A stretch of DNA of 6,948 bases from Verrucomicrobia bacterium UBA4286 (GTDB lineage: Bacteria > Verrucomicrobiota > Kiritimatiellia > RFP12 > UBA1067), in NCBI GenBank assembly GCA_002395905.1, contig DGVK01000154.1, positions 1 to 6,948 of the forward strand. Reading direction: 5' to 3'. Of this stretch, positions 1 through 6,260 are shown piece by piece. Positions within the stretch are counted from its first letter, which is position 1. Each line of letters opens with the position of its first letter. The translations under genes and the position numbers were made by a program. The notes below the pieces were generated by a model, which saw only the letters and a program-made list of their open reading frames with translations, ran no database searches and was not told the origin of the DNA.

Positions 1-54
1 AAGGAAGAACCCGCGCCCGAACCCACGCCGGAGCCGGAGGCTTCTGTGTCATAA
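1..54 (+). CDS. C-terminal tail of an unidentified protein (5' end outside window)
   Basis: Seventeen codons are open from base 1 to a TAA stop at 52-54. They read KEEPAPEPTPEPEASVS, an alternating Pro/Glu tail. Such tails are usually flexible linkers or disordered ends, common in envelope-associated or secreted proteins, but nothing here identifies the family. The reading frame agrees with the + strand direction of all the genes that follow, and the next gene starts 49 bases after the stop, so it may belong to the same operon. The low-complexity composition means a small chance that the frame is fortuitous. Confidence 0.6.
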   Translation, partial: KEEPAPEPTPEPEASVS

Positions 55-103
55 TGAAAACCATTTGTGCCGCCCGGCATGAAAACAGAAAAGGAAAACA
101 AAA

Positions 104-2326
104 ATGAAAAAACTGCTCATGATGATAGGCGCGGCGGCGGTTGCCGTCGGCGCGTATGCTGTCGAGTACACATACACCGGCGGCACGGTTTCGCCCGCCG
201 ACGGAAATGTTACGATTCTCTGCAACGACGGAGGCGCGATAACTAACCTGACGATGGCGGCAACCAATGCGGAGACAATGGCACTTGGCGGCGACAATCT
301 TGCTTTTGCGGCTGGTGCGAATGTCAAGGTGATCGGTAACGCTCTTGTTTCAAACACATTCACGACGGCGGGAGCGCTCGTGTTCTCCGGCGTCACGAAT
401 GCGACATGGAGGGGGGACTATCTGACGAGTGACTCCACGACTCTCTTCACGGGCGTCAATCTTGACCATATCGTGCCGTTGTCCGGGTACGGAAAGCGCG
501 GCACGGCGGAAGCCGAGGAAACGGACGCATTCCTGTACCGCGCCTTTTATGTTGTCCGTGACGGCAACACAATGCGCTTTGAACTTCAGCAGATACATGG
601 CAAATACGCCAAGGGCATCTTCATTGAATTGACTCAGAGCGGCGACAATATCATCGGACGCAGACTACTTGGTGGAAACAGAAATTCTGACAAGTATGGA
701 CAGCAGATGTTCAAATACGAAAATGGTACGGCCTCAATGGTCAGCGGAAATACAAATCCTGACTACACGCCCATGACGCTGGAGATTGGACCTCGCAGTG
801 GTACGCCAAGCGCATTGACGTTGGCTGTATCTGGCACGGTTGCCCTGCCTGCCGTGTCGGGAGGCGGCATAACCGTGAAGTTTGACTCAAACGCGGGCGG
901 CGAGCCGACGGAGGTATTCACATCAGAAACGCTTTGCTGCGGAAAAGACAGTTGGGTGACGCTATGCGCATCTACCAACCTTGCAGACATCACGCTCCGT
1001 ACTGGACGCATCGGCGGCAGTTGGAGCGGGGGTGCCGAGGGGAAAGCGGCAACCGTATATGATTGGCAAAATGACGGCTCTGAAGCTTCCGGCAAGTTGT
1101 GGTCCGGAACCCCACAGGCGTCAGGGAGCAAGGGAATTGAGTTCTCATTGCGGCAAAACGGCGCGAATGTTGAAATTTGCGTCGTGCATACGATGAGCGA
1201 TACCAGAACTGATTATGCACCGGTTGCGACTACACCCAATGGAGGTGGCTATGCCCTGCTCTGGGTCAGCACGAAGCCCACGGAACCGTCGGCGACAATC
1301 AACGCCAACGGCGCGAACACGATGACCGACAGCGCCTACGTCGTGAGCGGCGATGCCATGCATCCGATCATATTCAACGTTGGCAATGTCAGAGCCCTGC
1401 CAGCGAAGACGACAGACTGCTACGGTGACGCGGAACTGCATCTTACGGTCGGCAATTGGTCTAGTGGCGGGCAATCCGCAATTACGATGCACCAAGGAAG
1501 TCGTCTCTACCACGAAAAGGCGCATGCGTTCATGCGTACAAAGCAGACGGTTGTGCTTGACGGCGCGGAACTTCACATGGACGGCTCCGGCGAGGTGTCC
1601 TATCTGAACTGGCTTACGTTTGCAAACGGTGCTGCGGCATTTTGCTCTGAAACGGCGAACGCTATCAATGCTGGATATGACGTGGATAATGCAAAGTGGC
1701 AGGTGACCGGCGCTGGATGCTGCACTAACGATGTTTCGATAAGCCTCAGATCGTCAAGCAGTAGCAAGACCAGTGGCTATCGCGAACTTGAAATCGCCGT
1801 TGAAGACGTTGTTGCTGGCGATGGCTTCGATTTTGTCATGAACGGCACGCTGACGGTCCATACAAGTTATCCAAACGCGGCCTTCGTCAAGACCGGTGCG
1901 GGAACGATGACGGCAAACGGTACACTCGCATGTCCCAACGCACCGGCGAGAATTGTGGAAGGTACGCTTCTCCTCGGTGCCAGTGGCGTGACGGCGGCAG
2001 AACACAAGTTCGCCCTGGAAGGCGGAACACTCGCGCTCGCGGCCGGAACAACGAACACGGCGGCATCCGTGGCGGTTTCGGAAAGTTCGTCTCTGTCTTT
2101 TGGTTCGGATGCGGCGCTCACCCTCTCCAACCTCACTATAGACGATGGGACAATGCTTACGCTTTCCGGCGACGTGCCGAAGAAAGGGCTGAAGGTTGAA
2201 ACGGCGCTTGATGCTGCGACGCTTGGCCGGATTCAATTCGCCGATGGTCGGACGGGCAAGGTTGGACAGACCTCCGATGGATATGTTCGTGCGAACAGGG
2301 AGGGCTTGACCATCACCTTCTATTGA
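104..2326 (+). CDS. Exported beta-rich surface protein with an autotransporter-associated beta-strand repeat
   Basis: 740 residues. The start is ATG 104, preceded by the AAGGA ribosome site at 91-95 with 8 bases of spacing. Residues 1-19 form a Sec signal peptide: Lys2-Lys3, a hydrophobic core, and a cleavage site after Ala17-Tyr18-Ala19. The mature part is rich in Gly, Ala, Thr, Ser and Asn with short alternating hydrophobic stretches, as in beta-helix or beta-sandwich surface proteins. Residues 594-625 (FVKTGAGTMTANG, then RIVEGTLLLG) match the autotransporter-associated beta-strand repeat pattern (PATR, 'KTGxGTLTLxG ... VxxGTLxLG'). Two weakly similar segments, near residues 165-180 and 340-360, may be degenerate copies of one module. 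The protein has about ten cysteines, including two CC pairs (278-279, 539-540), so disulfides are possible after export. No C-terminal autotransporter barrel, PEP-CTERM or LPXTG signal is visible; it ends in a short beta-like segment. No catalytic motif was recognised. An adhesin, scaffold or glycan-binding role is inference. The first phosphoesterase starts 23 bases downstream. Confidence 0.85.
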   Translation: MKKLLMMIGAAAVAVGAYAVEYTYTGGTVSPADGNVTILCNDGGAITNLTMAATNAETMALGGDNLAFAAGANVKVIGNALVSNTFTTAGALVFSGVTNATWRGDYLTSDSTTLFTGVNLDHIVPLSGYGKRGTAEAEETDAFLYRAFYVVRDGNTMRFELQQIHGKYAKGIFIELTQSGDNIIGRRLLGGNRNSDKYGQQMFKYENGTASMVSGNTNPDYTPMTLEIGPRSGTPSALTLAVSGTVALPAVSGGGITVKFDSNAGGEPTEVFTSETLCCGKDSWVTLCASTNLADITLRTGRIGGSWSGGAEGKAATVYDWQNDGSEASGKLWSGTPQASGSKGIEFSLRQNGANVEICVVHTMSDTRTDYAPVATTPNGGGYALLWVSTKPTEPSATINANGANTMTDSAYVVSGDAMHPIIFNVGNVRALPAKTTDCYGDAELHLTVGNWSSGGQSAITMHQGSRLYHEKAHAFMRTKQTVVLDGAELHMDGSGEVSYLNWLTFANGAAAFCSETANAINAGYDVDNAKWQVTGAGCCTNDVSISLRSSSSSKTSGYRELEIAVEDVVAGDGFDFVMNGTLTVHTSYPNAAFVKTGAGTMTANGTLACPNAPARIVEGTLLLGASGVTAAEHKFALEGGTLALAAGTTNTAASVAVSESSSLSFGSDAALTLSNLTIDDGTMLTLSGDVPKKGLKVETALDAATLGRIQFADGRTGKVGQTSDGYVRANREGLTITFY

Positions 2327-2349
2327 CGTAGCTGCCGGAGAGAAACAAA

Positions 2350-3309
2350 ATGGACACGACAAGAAGAGACTTTCTGACACGCGGCTGTTGTGCCGCAGGA
2401 GGGCTGCTGGCGAGCGGCGGCGCAGCGTGTGTGCTGGGCGTAGCGGGATGTGCTTTGCCGTGGCCTGCCGAACGGCGGACCGTCCGTTTTGGCGTTGTTG
2501 CCGATGCGCATTATTCGACGCGGAAAAGATGGCGCGACAGGCATTACGCAGATTCGCTCGCGAAGATGCGCCAGGCGGTCGATGCGTTCAACACGTGTGG
2601 TCTCGACTTCGCCATCGAACTTGGCGACCTGAAGGACATGGGCGTAAAGCCTGACCGCGATGAAACGCTCGGTTTCCTTGATGCGATAGAGGCGGAATTC
2701 GCTCGTTTCGCTGGCCCGCGTTACCATGTCCTCGGCAATCATGACATGGACTGCGTCTCCAAGCAGGACTTCCTGTCGCACACCGAAAACCACGGTGCAG
2801 CGAAGGGACGGCAGTTCTATTCGTTCGTTGTGGGCGGCGTTAAACTTGTTGTGCTTGACGCCTGTTTCAAGGAAGATCTGACGCCGTATCAATGCGGAAA
2901 CTTCAACTGGAGGAAGGCATTTCTGCCGGATGAAGAATTGGCGTGGCTTGACGTGGAGCTGAAGGCGGCGACAATGCCCGTTGTCGTGTTCTGCCATCAG
3001 TTGCTTGACGGTTTCTCCAGGGCGAAAGGCCTTGGCGGGGTTTTCGTCGGCAACTGGAAATGTGCGGTTGATATCATGGAAAAGAGCGGCAACGTACTTG
3101 CTTCGATTCAGGGCCATCACCATGAGGGTCATTACAGTTTCCGCAACGGAATCCACTACTGGACGATGAAGGCCATGATTTCTGGCGCATATCCTCAACA
3201 CAACAGTTATGCCGTTGTTGATGTCTCTCCCGAAGGGAATGTGTCAATAAAAGGTTTTGGTGACTGCGAGAACAGGTTGCTTGTGAAGGGAGTCGAATGC
3301 AGGGCATAA
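2350..3309 (+). CDS. Tat-exported calcineurin-like metallophosphoesterase 1, probable lipoprotein
   Basis: 319 residues. ATG 2350 follows GGAGA at 2337-2341 with 8 bases of spacing. The N-terminus TTRRDFLTRG (Arg5-Arg6) is a twin-arginine motif followed by a hydrophobic segment. Val31-Ala32-Gly33-Cys34 fits a lipobox, so the protein is probably a Tat-secreted lipoprotein. All metal-site motifs of the calcineurin-like phosphoesterase fold are present in order: Asp52-x-His54, Gly92-Asp93, Gly129-Asn130-His131-Asp132, His216, and Gly255-His256-x-His258. The family uses two metal ions (Fe, Mn or Zn) to hydrolyse phosphomonoesters or phosphodiesters, with the His of GNHD acting in catalysis. The region after motif I (RHYADSLAKMRQAVDAFN, then ELGD) loosely recalls ADP-ribose/CDP-alcohol pyrophosphatase-like and Icc/CpdA-like members, but the substrate is unknown. 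It lies 23 bases after the beta-rich surface protein and overlaps the next phosphoesterase gene, which suggests one operon with coupled translation. The lipobox would keep this enzyme membrane-bound, unlike its two neighbours. Confidence 0.92.
   Translation: MDTTRRDFLTRGCCAAGGLLASGGAACVLGVAGCALPWPAERRTVRFGVVADAHYSTRKRWRDRHYADSLAKMRQAVDAFNTCGLDFAIELGDLKDMGVKPDRDETLGFLDAIEAEFARFAGPRYHVLGNHDMDCVSKQDFLSHTENHGAAKGRQFYSFVVGGVKLVVLDACFKEDLTPYQCGNFNWRKAFLPDEELAWLDVELKAATMPVVVFCHQLLDGFSRAKGLGGVFVGNWKCAVDIMEKSGNVLASIQGHHHEGHYSFRNGIHYWTMKAMISGAYPQHNSYAVVDVSPEGNVSIKGFGDCENRLLVKGVECRA
3286..3292 (+). promoter_or_regulatory. Ribosome binding site inside the end of phosphoesterase 1
   Basis: AAGGGAG lies within the last codons of the preceding gene, 4 bases before ATG 3297. 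The same short context (GGNAGTCGAATG) precedes ATG 5106 of phosphoesterase 3, where GAGGA at 5095-5099 serves with 6 bases of spacing. This is the main support for the 3297 start. The 4-base spacing is short; a second in-frame ATG at 3309 (TAATG overlap with the upstream stop) would have about 16 bases and a third at 3321 has only a weak GGA at 3311-3313. Confidence 0.5.
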
Positions 3310-4703
3310 TGGAATCTGGCATGGCAAGTCTGACACGGCGCGACTTTCTTTCTGTCGCGGCGGCGTTCGGGCTGGGTGGATGGAGGCTTTTATCCGCCCC
3401 TTTGGGCTGGAAGCCGTCGAAGGAACCGAACATCGTCTTCGGAGTTATTGCCGACACGCATCTGCGCATTTCTCGCGCTGGGGGATATGATGTGCAGTTC
3501 TGGCCGGACACATACCTTGTCGCCGCGCTGAAACATTTCAAGGAGCAGAATGTCGATGCTGTTGTGCATTGCGGCGACATGGCGGATCGCGGCGTGATAG
3601 ACGAAATGCAGTTCCACGCGAACGCATGGAACAAAGTGTTTGGTGGGCGCGGGCCGGTGAAGCTGTTCATCAATGGCAACCATGATGTCGAAGGTGGCGA
3701 CTACGGCAAGGGGTTTAGGCTTGAACAGATATGGCCAGACCCGGAAGAGCGCGCGAAGCATCTGCTGTCGTCCGACATGGCGGGAAACTGGGAGCGCATT
3801 TGGGGCGAGAAGTACGAACCGGTGTGGCACAAGGAGGTCAAGGGCTATCACTTCTTCGGCATGAACTGGGGGGCGCAGGAAAGCGAGCTGAAGAACCTTA
3901 TCGACGGGCAGTGCGGGGCGTGCGGACTTGAAGATGGCACGAAGCCGTTTTTCTTTATCACGCACGACTGGACGCACGGGAAGTTCAATGCGGACATGAG
4001 GCATTACCGCAACGCATTCGGACTTTGGGGACATTGGCACCAGAGTGCGGCGAATTGGAATACGATACACCTTCTTGGCGAATCGATACCAAGCATACAG
4101 TGTCCGGCGTGCTATCCGTTTTTCGATGACGGGCGGTGGCTGGGCGGCGGAGATGATGGGATTTCAAAGGTACCGCTTGAAGGAAAACTCGCGGGCGGCA
4201 GATGGAGGCAGGGGCTTGTCGTGCGCGTCTATGATGACATGCTGACGATAGAGCGCCGCGAGTTTTCCGAAGGCGGGAGCCTTGGTCTGGACTGGGTTAT
4301 GCCGCTCGGAAAGCGCGATCCGCATCCGTTCTCTAACGATGAATTGAAGAAGGTCATTGGCGAGCCGCAGTTCCGCAAAGGCGCGAAACTGGAGGTTGTA
4401 GAAGAAGCCTCCGCCTCTCCGTGCCTCCGCGTGAGAATACCACTCGCCGACGGAAACCCCGGTTCGCGGGTGTACGCCTACGAAGTCGTCGTTATCGGCG
4501 AAACGGGAAGCAAAAAACTCTTCAAGGCCGTGTATGCCGCCGGTTGCAACATGGGCATCGGCCACGAACCGAACGGAGGTGTTACAACGCTGGGAATACC
4601 CACTTCCGAACTGCCGCCAGGCGAAGCGCTTACGGTCGCCGTCCGTCCGCTTACCTCGCTCGGTACTTCAGGCAGACCGATTATCACGGAGTTCAAGGTA
4701 TGA
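3297..4703 (+). CDS. Tat-exported calcineurin-like metallophosphoesterase 2 with C-terminal beta-rich region
   Basis: 468 residues from ATG 3297, overlapping the upstream gene by 13 bases. In-frame ATGs at 3309 and 3321 are alternatives; the 3321 start would give MASLTRRDFL, an N-terminus as short as in the two sister genes. The twin-arginine motif is LTRRDFLS (Arg14-Arg15), followed by a hydrophobic stretch to about residue 35; no lipobox is seen, so the product should be released to the periplasm or held by its signal anchor. Phosphoesterase motifs are complete: Asp53-x-His55, Gly93-Asp94, Gly127-Asn128-His129-Asp130, His223 and Gly245-His246-Trp247-His248. After the catalytic domain (about 47-250) come a linker and, from about 360 to 466, a Gly/Val-rich beta-like region that may be a C-terminal beta-sandwich. 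A long insertion separates the GNHD motif from His223 (about residues 131-222), larger than in phosphoesterase 1. The family hydrolyses phosphate esters; the substrate is unknown. It is clearly not a recent copy of its neighbours. Confidence 0.9.
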   Translation: MQGIMESGMASLTRRDFLSVAAAFGLGGWRLLSAPLGWKPSKEPNIVFGVIADTHLRISRAGGYDVQFWPDTYLVAALKHFKEQNVDAVVHCGDMADRGVIDEMQFHANAWNKVFGGRGPVKLFINGNHDVEGGDYGKGFRLEQIWPDPEERAKHLLSSDMAGNWERIWGEKYEPVWHKEVKGYHFFGMNWGAQESELKNLIDGQCGACGLEDGTKPFFFITHDWTHGKFNADMRHYRNAFGLWGHWHQSAANWNTIHLLGESIPSIQCPACYPFFDDGRWLGGGDDGISKVPLEGKLAGGRWRQGLVVRVYDDMLTIERREFSEGGSLGLDWVMPLGKRDPHPFSNDELKKVIGEPQFRKGAKLEVVEEASASPCLRVRIPLADGNPGSRVYAYEVVVIGETGSKKLFKAVYAAGCNMGIGHEPNGGVTTLGIPTSELPPGEALTVAVRPLTSLGTSGRPIITEFKV

Positions 4704-4719
4704 AAGGATATTCTCGAAC

Positions 4720-5070
4720 ATGAAGAAGGTTGGTGGGCTGTTTGCTTGCTCGGCACTTGCGCTTATGTCATTTGCGGCGCTGCCGCTTTCTGCAGCGGAG
4801 CTGACGCACCGGTGGAGCTTCAACGGCGACTATTCCGACTCGGCTGGCGGGGCGGATGCGGTGAAGTGCGGCACGTATTCGGCATATGTTCGGGATGGCG
4901 GCGGCGAATGGTGGCAATTCGAGTCTTCGGGCGGCGTATCGGCATTTCCGCTGGCAGCGCAGAGCCGTGCGCTTTCGTCCGTCACGTTCTCCGGCGATAC
5001 GACATTCGCCTCGCTCGTCGGCAATTTCTGGAACCGTGCCGTCAAAGGTTTCCGCGTTATTATGAGATGA
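4720..5070 (+). CDS. Short exported protein, probable truncated or chimeric LamG gene
   Basis: 116 residues. ATG 4720 is preceded by AAAGGA at 4703-4708 with 11 bases of spacing; the first base of this site is also the last base of the preceding stop codon, so translation may be coupled. An earlier in-frame ATG at 4534 lies deep inside phosphoesterase 2 and would bury the signal peptide, so it was rejected. Residues 1-26 form a Sec signal peptide (Lys2-Lys3, hydrophobic core, cleavage near LSA-A). Residues 27-53 (ELTHRWSFNGDYSDS and following) match the start of the LamG protein encoded from 6261, with the same distance from the start codon. After residue 53 the similarity stops: the remaining 63 residues lack the strands and the closing 'DEVRVW' motif of a LamG domain. 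The C-terminus GFRVIMR faintly resembles the last residues of formylglycine-generating-enzyme (FGE-sulfatase) domains, but this is too short to rely on. It is most likely the remnant of a deletion or recombination between genes; whether it is expressed and folds is unknown. Confidence 0.6.
   Translation: MKKVGGLFACSALALMSFAALPLSAAELTHRWSFNGDYSDSAGGADAVKCGTYSAYVRDGGGEWWQFESSGGVSAFPLAAQSRALSSVTFSGDTTFASLVGNFWNRAVKGFRVIMR
4790..4877 (+). repeat. Direct repeat copy 1: LamG gene 5' region
   Basis: Eighty-eight bases here align without gaps to 6331-6418, with 7 mismatches by hand count (about 92 percent identity). The block covers the end of the signal peptide and the first strand of the LamG domain. 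Identity falls off sharply after base 4877, while the 70 bases between each start codon and the repeat are of equal length but diverged. Confidence 0.85.
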
Positions 5071-5105
5071 GCCAGTTTCTTCAACACAAAGTTAGAGGAA
5101 GTCGA

Positions 5106-6182
5106 ATGAAGCTTAACCGTAGGGAATTTCTGGCAACTGCGGCGCTTGCCGCGCCGGCCGCCTTTGCGGAAGGATGTGTTGCGGGAGGATCGCGGTTTAC
5201 TGCGACCGAAAAGACAGGCGCAAGGAATTGCGTCCCTCCCGGCCCGCTCAAGGTCTGCGTGTTCTCCGATCTGCACTACAAGCCCGGCGTGTGGACGAAC
5301 ACCGAGAACACTTCGTTTCTCGAAAAGATATTGGCGCGCGCCGAACGCGAGCGGTGCGACATGGTGATCCACTGCGGCGACCTCATGCACGGTGTGCGTT
5401 CCGCCGAGCAGAAGGCGTTGCTGAAGCTCTACAACGACTTCAAGATACCAGGCTACCACATCCTCGGCAACCACGACCAGGACGAGAACCCGTACAGGGA
5501 GACGTGCGACGCCTACCGCATGCCGGACGGACACTATTCGTTCGACAAGAGCGGCTTCCGCTTCGTGATCGCGGATCCGAACTACTTCTGCAACGAGCCA
5601 GGCAAGTTCATCCACCACGATTGCGCCAACTACTTCAAGCGGGCGAAGGGCTCGACGATAAACTGGATTCCGCCGGAACAGCTGGAGTGGATGCGCTCTG
5701 TCATCGTCGGGTCGCCGTATCCGTGCATAGTCCTTTCGCACCAGAGTTTCGAGCGAGGAAACGGCCGGCCCGTCATGAACAAGAATGAAGTGCGGGCCAT
5801 CTTCAACGAGGCGAACGCGAAAAAGCCCGGTACGGTGCGGCTCGTGATGAACGGACATCTGCACACGGATCATCTGCGCATCCTTGACAACATCCTCTAT
5901 TGGGACGTTAACAGCGCGAACTACCACTACTACAGGAAGGTGCACAGCAAATATCCGGCGGAGTACCTGAAGACGCACAGCCGCGCCGGGAACAACATCG
6001 GTTGGAAGGAGCCGTTGTCGGCGATCCTCACGCTGTGGCCAAACGGACGCGTCAGGATCGACGGGGCGAAGAGCGAATTCTTGTTTGGCGTGTCTCCAAA
6101 AGACGCCGGTTATCCAACCTGCGATGAAGACGGACGCGAGACGCTGCCCCTCATCCGGTCTGCCGATATTACACTTGCCTAA
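5106..6182 (+). CDS. Tat-exported calcineurin-like metallophosphoesterase 3
   Basis: 358 residues from ATG 5106, preceded by GAGGA at 5095-5099 with 6 bases of spacing. An ATG 360 bases upstream in the same frame was rejected because it lacks a ribosome site, overlaps the preceding gene and puts the export signal in mid-protein. The N-terminus LNRREFLATAALAA is a clear twin-arginine signal (Arg5-Arg6), with likely cleavage after Ala19-Phe20-Ala21; AEGC at 21-24 is only a poor lipobox. The metallophosphoesterase motifs are complete: Asp55-x-His57, Gly91-Asp92, Gly121-Asn122-His123-Asp124, His212 and Gly250-His251-Leu252-His253. Its plan resembles phosphoesterase 1 more than 2: after GHxH comes a YW segment, then a closing strand pair (LSAILTLWPNGRVRI here, YAVVDVSPEGNVSI there). 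Codon use differs: 13 of 15 His codons are CAC, against 5 of 13 in phosphoesterase 1, and Asn is almost always AAC. This may mean separate acquisition or different expression. It is expected to act on a phosphoester outside the cytoplasm; the substrate is unknown. Confidence 0.92.
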   Translation: MKLNRREFLATAALAAPAAFAEGCVAGGSRFTATEKTGARNCVPPGPLKVCVFSDLHYKPGVWTNTENTSFLEKILARAERERCDMVIHCGDLMHGVRSAEQKALLKLYNDFKIPGYHILGNHDQDENPYRETCDAYRMPDGHYSFDKSGFRFVIADPNYFCNEPGKFIHHDCANYFKRAKGSTINWIPPEQLEWMRSVIVGSPYPCIVLSHQSFERGNGRPVMNKNEVRAIFNEANAKKPGTVRLVMNGHLHTDHLRILDNILYWDVNSANYHYYRKVHSKYPAEYLKTHSRAGNNIGWKEPLSAILTLWPNGRVRIDGAKSEFLFGVSPKDAGYPTCDEDGRETLPLIRSADITLA

Positions 6183-6260
6183 AAGAAAATAGTGCCTGCC
6201 CCCAGATGCACAGTTCTAGATTCGTCGTGTCAATGACAAGTTGAAAAGGAGTTGGAACTG
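6183..6260. other. Intergenic spacer before the LamG gene
   Basis: At 78 bases this is the longest gap between genes in the window. It holds the possible REP-like motif at its left end and a strong ribosome site, AAAAGGAG at 6244-6251, 9 bases before ATG 6261. I see no convincing hairpin with a T tract and no clear -35/-10 pair, so I cannot say whether transcription ends or restarts here. Confidence 0.5.
6185..6203. repeat. Possible REP-like element half-site
   Basis: GAAAATAGTGCCTGCCCCC sits just after the stop codon of phosphoesterase 3. It resembles, from memory, a dispersed intergenic motif of the form 'GAAAATAGTGCCTGTCCCC' seen in many environmental bacterial genomes and sometimes linked to REP-associated transposases. 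No inverted partner is visible in the window, so this could be a decayed half-element or a chance match. Confidence 0.3.

Noticed and set aside
68..80. Small palindrome TGCCG-CC-CGGCA as a terminator between the first two genes
   Set aside because: The loop is only two bases and no T tract follows, so a functional intrinsic terminator is unlikely.
2320..3201. 293-codon open frame on the - strand opposite phosphoesterase 1
   Set aside because: Shadow of a gene with complete catalytic motifs; no family features and no suitable start context.
4534..4719. Upstream extension of the short LamG-like gene
   Set aside because: It lies within the C-terminal coding region of phosphoesterase 2, and a typical signal peptide starts at 4720 with its own ribosome site.
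4746..5105. Upstream extension of phosphoesterase 3
   Set aside because: It overlaps the LamG-like gene in another frame and would place the twin-arginine signal at residue 125; ATG 5106 has a good ribosome site.
4830..5978. Long open frame on the - strand (382 codons) opposite phosphoesterase 3
   Set aside because: It mirrors a strongly supported gene with C-rich third positions, which suppresses stops on the other strand. Its translation is rich in Arg, Val and His with no recognisable motif or ribosome site.
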